NCBI GenBank assembly: GCA_005882235.1
Contig: VBCT01000099.1
Location: forward strand, 1-13,044
Direction of reading: 5' to 3'
DNA length: 13,044 bases
Source: Betaproteobacteria bacterium
Lineage (GTDB): Bacteria > Pseudomonadota > Gammaproteobacteria > Burkholderiales > SG8-39
This document shows positions 1 to 7,742 of this stretch, one piece after another; positions within the stretch are counted from its first letter, which is position 1; each line of letters begins with the position of its first letter. The notes under the pieces were generated by a model. It worked only from the letters and a program-made list of their open reading frames with translations. It was not told where the DNA came from and made no database searches. The translations under genes and the position numbers were made by a program.

Positions 1-269
1 AGGGAAGTCCGCGCGAGCTCATCCTCCGCCACATCGAGCCGCACGTTGTCGAGGCGCACGGCGACGGCGTCATGGAATGGAGCGATCGCGAGGCGGGAAA
101 GCTCGCTTCGCGTCTGGAAAAAAGCGGCGACACGGTGTTCTGCTACGCCGCCGATCCGGCCCCCTTGCTCGCCAGTCTCGCGAACCGGGGGGAACTGCGC
201 TACCTGCACCGGCCGGCCAACCTGGAGGACGTGTTCCTGAAGCTGACGGGAAGGGAGCTACGCGACTGA
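1..269 (+). CDS. nodI: NodI-type ABC exporter ATP-binding protein (3' end only)
   Basis: This is the last 88 residues of a gene that enters from the left; the frame begins at base 3 and stops at TGA 267-269. The Walker and signature motifs lie outside the window. The visible part matches the C-terminal regulatory tail of the NodI/DrrA-type ATPases: the stretch TVFCYAADP is followed by HRPANLEDVFLKLTGREL, the characteristic end of NodI. These ATPases power export of a substrate by a partner NodJ permease. In rhizobia the substrate is the lipochitin oligosaccharide Nod factor; in non-rhizobial betaproteobacteria homologous pairs are common and their substrate is not established. The stop codon overlaps the start of the permease by one base, which supports a co-translated transporter. 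Nothing here points to a symbiosis role. Confidence 0.88.
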   Translation, partial: GSPRELILRHIEPHVVEAHGDGVMEWSDREAGKLASRLEKSGDTVFCYAADPAPLLASLANRGELRYLHRPANLEDVFLKLTGRELRD

Positions 270-1048
270 TGCGGGTCTTCGCGCCGCCTTCGATGAGCCT
301 GCGTTTCGTGCCCGTGTGGCGCAGGAACCTGCTCGTGTGGCGCAAGCTCGCGATTCCCTCCATCCTCGGCAATCTCGCCGACCCCCTGATCTACGTGCTC
401 GGGCTCGGTTACGGCCTGGGCTCGATGCTGCCCGAGGTCGGCGGCGTGCCTTACATCGCATTCCTCGCCGCGGGAATGGTGTGCTCGAGCACGATGAACA
501 GCGCCACGTTCGAAGCCATGTACTCGGCCTTCTCCCGCATGCACGTACAGCGCACCTGGGACGCCATCATGAATGCCCCGGTCGACCTCGACGATGTCGT
601 GCTCGCCGAGCTCGCCTGGGCTGCGAGCAAGAGCGTGCTCTCGGGCGTGGCGATTCTCGCCGTCGTGTGGCTGCTCGGCCTGTCGGGCTCGGCCTTGTCC
701 CTCTGGGCGATAGCACTTTTGCCCCTTATCGGCCTCACTTTCGGCGCGCTCGCCCTCGCGGTAACCGCGATGGCGCGGAGCTACGATTTTTTCATGTACT
801 ACTTCACTCTGCTGATCACGCCGATGAACCTCGTGTGCGGGGTGTTCTTTCCCGTGGAGCAGCTGCCTGCCGCTTTTCAGGCGATCGCCGCGTTTCTTCC
901 GCTCACGCACGCAGTGGCGATCGCGCGCCCGCTTCTGCTCGGTCAAATTCCGCCAGACGCGATCTTGCACGCGCTGGTGCTGCTTGCCTATGCCGCGGCC
1001 GGGTTCTATGCTGCGACGGTTCTTTTCCGCAGGCGGTTGCTGAAATAA
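269..1048 (+). CDS. nodJ: NodJ-type ABC-2 transporter permease
   Basis: A 259-residue integral membrane protein of the ABC-2 family, close to the usual NodJ length of about 260. The N-terminus has the typical short cytoplasmic stretch (FVPVWRRNLLVWRK), then about six hydrophobic segments. NodJ-like landmarks are the ADPLIYVLGLGYGLG segment, the cytoplasmic loop with FSRMHVQRTWDAIMNAPV, and the MNLVCGVFFPVEQLP segment followed by a PLTHAV motif. ATG 269 is preferred to the upstream in-frame ATG at 77, because it overlaps the stop codon of the ATPase gene by one base and gives the family length. It would pair with the NodI-like ATPase in the inner membrane to export a small hydrophobic or glycolipid-like substrate; the substrate cannot be told from sequence. 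hemJ starts two bases after its stop. Confidence 0.9.
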   Translation: MRVFAPPSMSLRFVPVWRRNLLVWRKLAIPSILGNLADPLIYVLGLGYGLGSMLPEVGGVPYIAFLAAGMVCSSTMNSATFEAMYSAFSRMHVQRTWDAIMNAPVDLDDVVLAELAWAASKSVLSGVAILAVVWLLGLSGSALSLWAIALLPLIGLTFGALALAVTAMARSYDFFMYYFTLLITPMNLVCGVFFPVEQLPAAFQAIAAFLPLTHAVAIARPLLLGQIPPDAILHALVLLAYAAAGFYAATVLFRRRLLK

Positions 1049-1050
1049 CG

Positions 1051-1461
1051 ATGCTCTGGATCAAGGCGCTGCACATCATTTTCATGGTGACCTGGTTCGC
1101 GGGGCTGTTCTACCTGCCGCGCCTGTTCGTCTATCACGCCATGGCCGAGGATGCGGCAGGCAAGGAACGCTTCACGGTGATGGAGCGCAAGCTCTACTGG
1201 GGCATCATGGCGCCGGGTGCGGTGCTGACCATTCTCTTCGGAATGCTGCTGCTCAACTACGTCGCGATGGGCGCCTGGCTTTATGCCAAGCTCGGGGTCG
1301 TCGTCCTGTTGATCGCCTATCACCTGTACTGCGGCAAGCTGCTTGCCGATTTCGCGCGCGACCGCAATACCAAGTCCCACCTCTGGTACCGCTGGTTCAA
1401 CGAGGTGCCAATAGGGTTTCTGGCTGCCGCGGTCGTTCTGGCCGTGGTGAAGCCGTTCTAG
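1051..1461 (+). CDS. hemJ: HemJ-type protoporphyrinogen IX oxidase (CopD/UPF0093 family)
   Basis: A 136-residue, four-helix inner-membrane protein of the size and pattern of HemJ, which converts protoporphyrinogen IX to protoporphyrin IX in the penultimate step of heme synthesis in many Gram-negative bacteria that lack HemG/HemY. The family's conserved histidine is H8 in the first helix (KALHIIFMVTWFAGLFYLPR), and the conserved lysine is K80 (YAKLGVVVLL). The C-terminus WYRWFNEVP plus a final helix ending VVKPF is the family signature. The start is ATG 1051, two bases after the nodJ stop and without a strong Shine-Dalgarno of its own, so translation is probably coupled to nodJ. CopD family protein is the broader label often given; the C-terminal motif favours HemJ. 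Confidence 0.87.
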   Translation: MLWIKALHIIFMVTWFAGLFYLPRLFVYHAMAEDAAGKERFTVMERKLYWGIMAPGAVLTILFGMLLLNYVAMGAWLYAKLGVVVLLIAYHLYCGKLLADFARDRNTKSHLWYRWFNEVPIGFLAAAVVLAVVKPF

Positions 1462-1527
1462 CGGCAGATTTCCCCTTTTTCGACAATCTGCTAATCTTGG
1501 CATGCTCATTGCATTCGATTCCAGGAC

Positions 1528-2040
1528 ATGAACGCGAAGAACATCACATTGAGGCCCGGACGGCCCGCCGATGCCGCGAAGATCGCCGCAATGTCGCGCG
1601 ACCTGATCGAGACGGGCCTCGGCTGGTCCTGGGGACCCGACCGCGTTGCGCGCTCGATCACAAACAAGGACACGTTCACGCTGCTTGCCTGCGACCGCGA
1701 CCGCGTCGTCGCCTTTGCCATCATGTATTTCGGCGACGAGCACGCCCATCTCAATTTGCTCGCGGTGCGGTCTTCCCACCAGAGACTGGGCATCGGTCGA
1801 CGCATGGTCGAATGGCTGACCGAGTCGGCCCTCGCCGCCGGGATCGCCACTATTCACCTCGAGCTGCGCGCGGCTAACTACACCGCGCGCAGCTTCTACA
1901 AATCGCTCGGATTCACCGAGTCGGCTTACATCCCGGGTTACTACCGCGGCCGCGAAATGGCGCTGCGCATGATGCGGGTGCTGCGCCGGCCGGGCATCGC
2001 GCCGCCCGTCTGGGCCGCGCCCAAGTTGCCGAAGACCTGA
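1528..2040 (+). CDS. RimI-like GNAT N-acetyltransferase
   Basis: A 170-residue protein with one GNAT fold. It begins with the usual first strand and helix (ITLRPGRPADAAKIAAMSRDL). The acetyl-CoA binding motif A is RSSHQRLGIGRRMV, residues 81-94, with the Q-x-x-G-x-G pattern at Q85, G88 and G90. Motif B follows as ELRAANYTARSFYKSLGF, residues 112-129, with the asparagine and tyrosine typical of RimI-like enzymes. It transfers an acetyl group from acetyl-CoA to an amine; the acceptor is unknown. The 17-residue tail with APPVWAAPK lies outside the fold. ATG 1528 is the first usual start after an in-frame stop at 1492. An AGGA lies only one base upstream, too close to be an ideal ribosome binding site. 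Confidence 0.85.
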   Translation: MNAKNITLRPGRPADAAKIAAMSRDLIETGLGWSWGPDRVARSITNKDTFTLLACDRDRVVAFAIMYFGDEHAHLNLLAVRSSHQRLGIGRRMVEWLTESALAAGIATIHLELRAANYTARSFYKSLGFTESAYIPGYYRGREMALRMMRVLRRPGIAPPVWAAPKLPKT

Positions 2041-2083
2041 CGCCCTTCGCGGCAGGATACGCGGCGCGACAGGATCGCCCGAC

Positions 2084-4780
2084 ATGCGCGGCGCGGTGCT
2101 CGCTCTTACTGCTGGTCTTATGGCTAGTGCCGCTGTGGCGGCAGTCCCCGGGCTTGCGCCGGGCGTATCGCGCGAGCTCGCGCAGTGGCGTGCAAAACAC
2201 TACCGCGACGTTCGATATGCGCTGGCGATCAGCGTCACCGCCGGTGCGACGAAGCTCGCCGGGACCACGACGGTCGAGGTCACGCTTTCACCCACTGTTC
2301 CCGACCTGGTGCTCGACTGGCGAACCTCGCCCGGCGCGGCGCCTGTAGTGCAGTTGCGCGTCAACGGCAAGCGCGTGAAGGCGAAGCTCGAGCGCGAACA
2401 CCTGATCGTTCCTGCGCGGCTGCTCCGGGCGGGAAGGAACCGTATAAGGCTCTCCTTCGAATCGCCGATCGCCTTGTCCGGCAGCGCCGTGACGCGCTAC
2501 GTGGACCGCGAGGACGGCTCCGAGTACGTCTATACGCTTTTCGTTCCTTCGGATGCGAGCAGCGCTTTCCCTTGCTTCGACCAGCCCGACCTTAAAGCGC
2601 GTTTCAGCCTCGAGCTGGTCGTGCCGCGCGCATGGACCGCCGTCGGAAACGCTCCGATCGCGGCAACGCAGGAGGTGTCGAGCAGCCTGCGCCGGTTCCG
2701 ATTCGCCGCGACCCCGCCGATCAGCACGTATCTCTTCGCCTTTGCCGCTGGGCCGTTCGCGGAGGTTCAGGTTCCCGCCTCGCCTCAATCCACTCCTGCG
2801 GGGCGCAAGACGGCGCGAGCGCGGCAGGCCGCCAAAGGGCGTGCGGGTTCTCCCGCCAAGGAAAAGGCGGCCGAAACGAGGCTCTTCGTTCGCAAGTCGC
2901 AGCTCGCGCGCGCCCGCACGGAGGCCCCCGAGGTGCTACGGCTCAATCGCGAGTCGCTGCGCTGGTTCGAGCGCTACTTCGATTCGCGCTTTCCGTTTCC
3001 CAAGTACGATCTGGTGCTCGTCCCGGAGTTCGCCTACGGGGGGATGGAGCACGCTGGGGCGACCTTTCTACGCGAGGATGCGGTGCTTTTTCCGTCCACG
3101 CCCAACGAAACGGACATCCTCGCGCGCGCGCAGCTCCTGTTCCACGAGACCTCGCACCAGTGGTTCGGCGATTCTGTCACCATGCGCTGGTTCGACGACC
3201 TGTGGCTGAAGGAGGGCTTCGCCAATTTCATGGCGGCCAAGGCGGCCGAAGCGCTTCTCCCGGCGCATTCGGTTTGGAACGCCTTCCACGCGCTCAAGAC
3301 CGGCGCCTACCGTACCGACGTCACGCAGGGGACGACGCCGATCTACCGGCCGCTAGCCAATCTTTCAGCGGCGAAATCCGTATACGGCAGCATCGTCTAC
3401 GGAAAGGCGCCGGCGGTGTTGCGCCAAGCCGAGTTCTACGTCGGCGCGCGCGTGTTCCGCCGAGCGGTGCGGCAGTTCCTAAAGGCACACGCCTACGCGG
3501 CCGCCGATTGGAACGACCTCGTCACTGCACTCGAACGCGCCTCCGGTCGCAAGCTCAAGCGCTGGGCCGAAGCCTGGGTCAAGCGGCGCGGCATGCCAGA
3601 GGTGCGCATCGCCTGGGACACCGATCGCGACGGCCGGCCGAAGAACACCGTCCTGGAGCAGCACAACGTGCTCAATGAAGGCGGAACGTGGCCGATGAAG
3701 CTGAGGGTGTTCGCCTTGTCCGAGAGCGGGCTCCCCCGCTCGGCCGATGCTTTGTTGCGGAGCGCGAGTACGAGCGTTCGCGCAATCGACGGCATGCCGG
3801 AGATCGATTTCGCATTCGCGAATTTCGGAGACTACGGCTATGGGCGCTTCCTGCTCGACCCAATGAGCCGCGACGCGGTGCTCGCGCGCCCGGAAATCGT
3901 GCAGGGCGATCTGTTGCGCGCGCTCGTCTTCGGTTCGCTGTGGGAATCGGTGCGGGACGCCGAGCTTGCGCCCCTCGCCTATCTCGATCTCGTCGTTCGC
4001 GTCGCCCCGGTCGAGCGGGACCCGGTGACGCTCGCCGGCCTGCTCCAACGCGCGCAGGTCGCCTTTCTCCATTATGCGTCGGATCCGCAGCGGGACGCTG
4101 TGGCGGAACCTTTCGAGCAACTTCTCGCAGAGGGGATGCTGCACGCCGACACGCCGGGACGCCGCATCACTTTCCTCAGGGCATTCACGGCGAGCGCCTG
4201 GTCGGAGAGCGGCCGCTCCCGGCTCAGATCGCTCCTCGCAAACACGCTGGAGATCCCCGGTGTGAAGCTCAGCTCGCGCGACCGCTTCCGCGCAATCGCG
4301 CGGCTGCTCGCGCTCGACGACCCGGAGGCGAAGGAGCTGCTCTCCGCGCAGATCGCCGCGGATTCCGGAGACGACGGCCGCCGCTACGCCTTCGCCGCCG
4401 CCGCGGCCGAGCGCAGCGCCCAGGCGAAGCGCGCCTACTTCGAACGCTTCTTCAGCGAACAGGACCTGCCCGAAAGCTGGATCGATGCGGCGCTCGGCCC
4501 GTTCAACGCGGTCGAACACGCCGAGCTGACCCAGCCCTACCTCGATCTCGCGCTCGCCGCCCTGCCCGAATTCAAGCGCACGCGCAAGATCTTCTTCGTC
4601 AACAACTGGCTCGCTGCCTTCATCGGCGGACAGGTGGACGCCGCCGCCCTTGAACAAGTGGAGAGCTTCGCAAGCCAGCCGGAGCTCGAACCCGACCTGA
4701 AGCTCCAGCTCCTCGAAGCGATGGACGGCCTCGCGCGCACCGTCAAGATCCGAGCGAGGTTTGCCAGGCTCCTGCCCTGA
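2084..4780 (+). CDS. Exported M1-family zinc aminopeptidase
   Basis: An 898-residue M1 metallopeptidase that removes N-terminal residues from peptides. Residues 1-20 form a signal peptide with an AVAAV cleavage region, so it should act in the periplasm or outside. The beta-saddle N-terminal domain includes SAFPCFDQPDLKARF. The exopeptidase motif is Y-GGMEHAG at 318-325, with H323 where most M1 enzymes have asparagine (GAMEN/GGMEN). The zinc site is HETSH at 354-358, with the third ligand E377 in LKEGF exactly 19 residues on. The likely catalytic tyrosine is Y439 in SIVYGKAP. Residues from about 570 form the long helical ERAP1-like C-terminal domain. Residues 231-264 are a Pro/Ala/Lys/Arg-rich insert between the saddle and catalytic domains. 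ATG 2084 is chosen for its AGGA nine bases upstream and for the signal peptide. The gene converges with the acyl-CoA ligase, with 40 bp between the two stops. Confidence 0.92.
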   Translation: MRGAVLALTAGLMASAAVAAVPGLAPGVSRELAQWRAKHYRDVRYALAISVTAGATKLAGTTTVEVTLSPTVPDLVLDWRTSPGAAPVVQLRVNGKRVKAKLEREHLIVPARLLRAGRNRIRLSFESPIALSGSAVTRYVDREDGSEYVYTLFVPSDASSAFPCFDQPDLKARFSLELVVPRAWTAVGNAPIAATQEVSSSLRRFRFAATPPISTYLFAFAAGPFAEVQVPASPQSTPAGRKTARARQAAKGRAGSPAKEKAAETRLFVRKSQLARARTEAPEVLRLNRESLRWFERYFDSRFPFPKYDLVLVPEFAYGGMEHAGATFLREDAVLFPSTPNETDILARAQLLFHETSHQWFGDSVTMRWFDDLWLKEGFANFMAAKAAEALLPAHSVWNAFHALKTGAYRTDVTQGTTPIYRPLANLSAAKSVYGSIVYGKAPAVLRQAEFYVGARVFRRAVRQFLKAHAYAAADWNDLVTALERASGRKLKRWAEAWVKRRGMPEVRIAWDTDRDGRPKNTVLEQHNVLNEGGTWPMKLRVFALSESGLPRSADALLRSASTSVRAIDGMPEIDFAFANFGDYGYGRFLLDPMSRDAVLARPEIVQGDLLRALVFGSLWESVRDAELAPLAYLDLVVRVAPVERDPVTLAGLLQRAQVAFLHYASDPQRDAVAEPFEQLLAEGMLHADTPGRRITFLRAFTASAWSESGRSRLRSLLANTLEIPGVKLSSRDRFRAIARLLALDDPEAKELLSAQIAADSGDDGRRYAFAAAAAERSAQAKRAYFERFFSEQDLPESWIDAALGPFNAVEHAELTQPYLDLALAALPEFKRTRKIFFVNNWLAAFIGGQVDAAALEQVESFASQPELEPDLKLQLLEAMDGLARTVKIRARFARLLP

Positions 4781-4820
4781 CGAAGCCGGCGGTCCCGGAA
4801 GCGGCGCTCCTGCGCGGGCG

Positions 4821-6494
4821 TCAATCAAGCGCGCCGGCGGCGTAGGCGCGTTCGATCTCGGCGCTGAATTTCCCCTGCACCCGATCGCGTTTGACTTTCA
4901 GGGTCGGGGTGAGCAGGCCGTTCTCCACCGTCCAGGGCTCGCGGGTCGCTACGACGCGCCGCACCCGGATGTACCCCGGGAATTCCTTCAAGCGATCGTT
5001 GGCGCGCCGGATGAGACTCTTTTCGTCGGTCTCCCGGGTCACCGCCACGAGCGTCAGGAACGGGCGGCCTTCGCCGATCAGAATGCCTTGTTCGAATACC
5101 CCGTCCCCGAGGATGGCGAGCTCCACGTCCTGCGGCGGGAGCTTTTCGCCGTTCGAGAGGACGAGCACGTCTTTCAGGCGTCCGCGTATGAAGATCCTGC
5201 CGTCCCGGATTTCCGCAAGATCGCCGGTATGGAGCCAACCCTCGCGATCGAGCGATTTAGCGCTGGCCTCGGGATTGTTCCAATAGCCCTTCATGATGCT
5301 CGGGCCCCTTGCAAGGAGCTCGCCGTCCGCCGCGATTCGCACCTCGACGTTGTCGAGGGGCATGCCGACAGATTCCGGAACGTTACCCTGCGGTCGATTC
5401 ACCGAGATCACCGGAGAGGCCTCGGTCATACCGTATCCCTGGAGAACCGGCAGCCCGAGCCCCAGGAACAGCCACGCGATCGCGGGATCGAGCGGGGCAC
5501 CGCCGAGCACCGCGAACCTCATCCTGCCGCCCAGCCTTGCCAGCACCGGTCCGGCGACGCGATCGCGCAGCAGAGCCAGAACGATCCGGTCCGCGAGGCC
5601 CGCTTCGCGGCGCAGGGCTCGCCCTCCGGCCGCCACCACGAGGTCGAAGAGCCGCTTTTTCAGCGGTGACTTGGCGAGCGCCTCGTTGACTCGCGCGGCG
5701 AATTTTTCGAAAACCCGCGGCACCGCAAACATTATCGTGGGGCGCTCGCTCGCGAGGTCCTCCGCGAGCTGCGAGATCGAGCGGGTGTAAGTGACCTTCG
5801 CGCCGATCGCAAGCGGCAGGTAGTAACCGCCGGTGCGCTCGAACATGTGCGAAAGCGGAAGCAGGGAAAGAAATACATCCTCAAATACATCCTCGCTCCG
5901 CACAAGGCGCAAGCGCTCGCAGGCGGAGACGTTCGCGAGGATGTTGCCGTGCGTGAGCATCACCCCTTTCGGCCTGCCTGCAGTTCCCGAGGTGTAGCAA
6001 ATCGTGGCAAGGGCGCCGTCTTCGAGCCGCGCGACTTCGAACGCGGGCGCCTGCCTCGGGAGCACCGCCTCGACTGCGTCATGGCCGCTGCCCGGATCGG
6101 CGGCGAGGCATAGGACGCGCGGCAGCGGCGTGGCCACGTTCTGCAGCGCGTAGGCCATGCGGCTGCTCTCCGCCACGAGCAGGCGCGCGCCGCTATTCTC
6201 CAGGCACCAGGCGACGTTTTCCGGGTTATCGTCCGCGTAGAGAGGCACGACGACGAGACCGAGGCCGAGCGCACCCTGGTCGGCCGCGACCCAGTGGATT
6301 CCGTTTTTCAGGCACAGCGCGACCCGGTCGCCCGGCGCGAGGCCCGCGGCGCGCAGAAACGCCTGCCAGCGCGCGGCGTACGCTGTGATCTCGCGCGCGG
6401 AGATGTCTCGCCAGCCGCCCTCGGCGAACTGGCGGTAGAGAATTCGCTCGGGTGTGGCGAGCTGTGCGTCGAGAAGACCTGCGATGTTGGCCAT
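4821..6494 (-). CDS. Long-chain fatty acid-CoA ligase (AMP-forming)
   Basis: A 557-residue ANL-superfamily adenylating enzyme that activates a fatty acid with ATP and then forms the CoA thioester. Motifs in order: the P-loop YTSGTAGRPKG at 167-177, the LPLSHMFERTGGYY stretch at 212-225 that is typical of long-chain acyl-CoA synthetases, GYGMTEAS at 353-360, YWNNPEAS at 404-411, GWLHTGD at 419-425, the hinge GRLKDVLVLSNGEK at 438-451, and the adenylation lysine K533 in LTPTLKVKR. It is at the short end for the family but has all core motifs. Residues 201-208 contain the duplicated tetrapeptide EDVF-EDVF, produced by a 12-bp tandem repeat. The start ATG 6494 lies 66 bp from the divergent methyltransferase start; no strong Shine-Dalgarno is seen. 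Exact chain-length preference is unknown, so no fadD symbol is given. Confidence 0.93.
   Translation of the reverse strand: MANIAGLLDAQLATPERILYRQFAEGGWRDISAREITAYAARWQAFLRAAGLAPGDRVALCLKNGIHWVAADQGALGLGLVVVPLYADDNPENVAWCLENSGARLLVAESSRMAYALQNVATPLPRVLCLAADPGSGHDAVEAVLPRQAPAFEVARLEDGALATICYTSGTAGRPKGVMLTHGNILANVSACERLRLVRSEDVFEDVFLSLLPLSHMFERTGGYYLPLAIGAKVTYTRSISQLAEDLASERPTIMFAVPRVFEKFAARVNEALAKSPLKKRLFDLVVAAGGRALRREAGLADRIVLALLRDRVAGPVLARLGGRMRFAVLGGAPLDPAIAWLFLGLGLPVLQGYGMTEASPVISVNRPQGNVPESVGMPLDNVEVRIAADGELLARGPSIMKGYWNNPEASAKSLDREGWLHTGDLAEIRDGRIFIRGRLKDVLVLSNGEKLPPQDVELAILGDGVFEQGILIGEGRPFLTLVAVTRETDEKSLIRRANDRLKEFPGYIRVRRVVATREPWTVENGLLTPTLKVKRDRVQGKFSAEIERAYAAGALD
5871..5894. repeat. 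Exact 12-bp tandem duplication inside the acyl-CoA ligase gene
   Basis: The 12-mer aaatacatcctc occurs twice head to tail (5871-5882 and 5883-5894). On the coding strand each unit encodes Glu-Asp-Val-Phe, giving residues 201-204 and 205-208 of the ligase. The unit is four codons, so the frame is kept. Related enzymes usually show a single (D/E)DVFLS(F/L)LPLSH run here, so the duplication is probably recent; that comparison is from memory. Confidence 0.95.
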
Positions 6495-6560
6495 GGCGAG
6501 GCTGTGCTAGGCTCCGGTCCCGTCGGCGAAGCCACTCGAGCCCATCATGCTGAATCCGCC
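6495..6560. promoter_or_regulatory. Short divergent intergenic region (acyl-CoA ligase / rlmL-like)
   Basis: These 66 bp separate two divergent start codons, so promoters for one or both genes must lie here or inside the opposite gene. I see no convincing -35/-10 pair on either strand. A five-codon reading frame (MLNPP, ATG 6547, stop 6562-6564) overlaps the GTG start of the methyltransferase gene and might couple translation, but it could easily be chance. Confidence 0.3.
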
Positions 6561-7742
6561 GTGAGCCTGCAAGCCTTCTTCGCCTCCTGCCCGAGAGGCC
6601 TCGAACCGCTACTCGCCGAAGAGCTCGGCCGGTTCGGTGCGAAGAAAACCGACTCCGTTCCGGGCGGGGTCGCATTCGAGGGCGAGATCCAGGCGTGTTA
6701 CCGGGCCAACCTCGAGTCGCGGATCGCCACGCGTGTCCTGATGCGGCTTGCCCGCTCCCCGTACCGGGGAGAAGAGGACGTCTACGAAGCGGCTCTGGCG
6801 GTGAAGTGGCCCGAATGGTTCAGCGAGACGCAAAGCATTCGCGTCGACGTCAACGCGATCCGCTCCCCGCTCAAGAGCCTCGAGTTCGCGACTTTGCGCA
6901 TCAAGGACGCGGTGTGCGACCGGTTTCGCGCCGACCGCGGGCGGCGGCCCGACGTGGACACGCGCTTCCCCGAGGTGCGCATCCAGGCTTTCCTCGACAA
7001 GGTGGAGGCCACGCTTTACCTGGACACCTCCGGCGAACCGCTCAACAAGCGCGGCTACCGCAGGGACGCGGGCGAGGCCCCGCTGAAGGAGAACCTTGCC
7101 GCCGGCATCGTTCAGCTCGCGGGCTGGAATTCGGGCGAGCCCCTCCTCGACCCCATGTGCGGCAGCGGGACGCTCGTCGTCGAGGCGGCGATGATGGCGC
7201 TCGCGATCCCACCGGGACACGCGCGCGTCTTCGGCTTCGAGCGCCTCGCCGGATTCGACCTCAGGCGGTGGAACGAGGTGCGCGACGCGGCGCTCGCCCG
7301 CCGCAAGCCTGTACGGCGCCTCCCGATCTTCGCCCGCGACCGCTACGGCGAGGAGCTGAAAAAAGCCCGCCTCAATCTCGAGGCTGCGGGCCTTGCCGAC
7401 TGCGTCGAACTCAAACAGGCCGACGTACTCGATACCGGCGCCCCGGCGGGCGCGGGAGTGCTCCTCGCCAATCCGCCCTACGGCACCCGGACCGGCGAGG
7501 AGGCGGCGCTCGCGGAGTTCTACCCGAAGCTGGGCGACACGCTGAAGAAGTACTACCCGGGCTGGCGCTGTTACCTCTTCTCCGGGGATACACGACTTCC
7601 GAAACTGATCCGATTGACCGCGTCCAGGCGCACGCCCCTTTACAACGGCCCCCTGGAATGCCGGCTCTACGAGTATCTGATCGTCGCCGGGTCCAACCGC
7701 AAGAAGTCCACCCCGTCGCGCACGAGCGGGCCCGGCGCTTAG
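6561..7742 (+). CDS. RlmL-like THUMP-domain 23S rRNA guanine-N2 methyltransferase
   Basis: A 393-residue SAM-dependent RNA methyltransferase of the COG0116 type. Residues 1-60 form the ferredoxin-like N-terminal domain (FFASCPRGLEPLLAEEL), followed by the RNA-binding THUMP domain to about 155, then the Rossmann methyltransferase domain. SAM motif I is LLDPMCGSGTLVVEAA at 195-210, and the catalytic motif IV is NPPYG at 304-308. This matches the N-terminal half of E. coli RlmL, which makes m2G2445 in 23S rRNA. The second, RlmK-like domain of the E. coli fusion (m7G2069) is absent here, as in many betaproteobacterial homologues. GTG 6561 is chosen because the protein then begins SLQAFFASC like family members. 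The upstream in-frame ATG at 6294 would lie inside the opposite ligase gene. The stop overlaps the stop of the convergent downstream gene. Confidence 0.87.
   Translation: MSLQAFFASCPRGLEPLLAEELGRFGAKKTDSVPGGVAFEGEIQACYRANLESRIATRVLMRLARSPYRGEEDVYEAALAVKWPEWFSETQSIRVDVNAIRSPLKSLEFATLRIKDAVCDRFRADRGRRPDVDTRFPEVRIQAFLDKVEATLYLDTSGEPLNKRGYRRDAGEAPLKENLAAGIVQLAGWNSGEPLLDPMCGSGTLVVEAAMMALAIPPGHARVFGFERLAGFDLRRWNEVRDAALARRKPVRRLPIFARDRYGEELKKARLNLEAAGLADCVELKQADVLDTGAPAGAGVLLANPPYGTRTGEEAALAEFYPKLGDTLKKYYPGWRCYLFSGDTRLPKLIRLTASRRTPLYNGPLECRLYEYLIVAGSNRKKSTPSRTSGPGA

Noticed and set aside
200..970. Long minus-strand open frame opposite nodJ
   Set aside because: It is rich in Arg, His and Glu without any recognisable motif, and mirrors the codon bias of the clear nodJ membrane protein on the other strand.
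269..1048. True nodulation function for nodIJ
   Set aside because: No nodABC or other symbiosis genes are present, and NodIJ-type pairs are common in betaproteobacteria that do not nodulate.
1480..1508. Possible sigma-70 promoter before the RimI-like gene (TCGACA with TGCTCA)
   Set aside because: The -10 hexamer matches the consensus poorly, so I do not call it.
4781..4820. Terminator between the convergent aminopeptidase and acyl-CoA ligase genes
   Set aside because: Only short four-base complementarities are present, with no T-run on either strand.
3479..4828. 449-codon minus-strand frame opposite the aminopeptidase C-terminus
   Set aside because: It is a shadow of a GC-rich gene; the plus-strand frame belongs to a complete M1 enzyme, and the minus frame has no family features.
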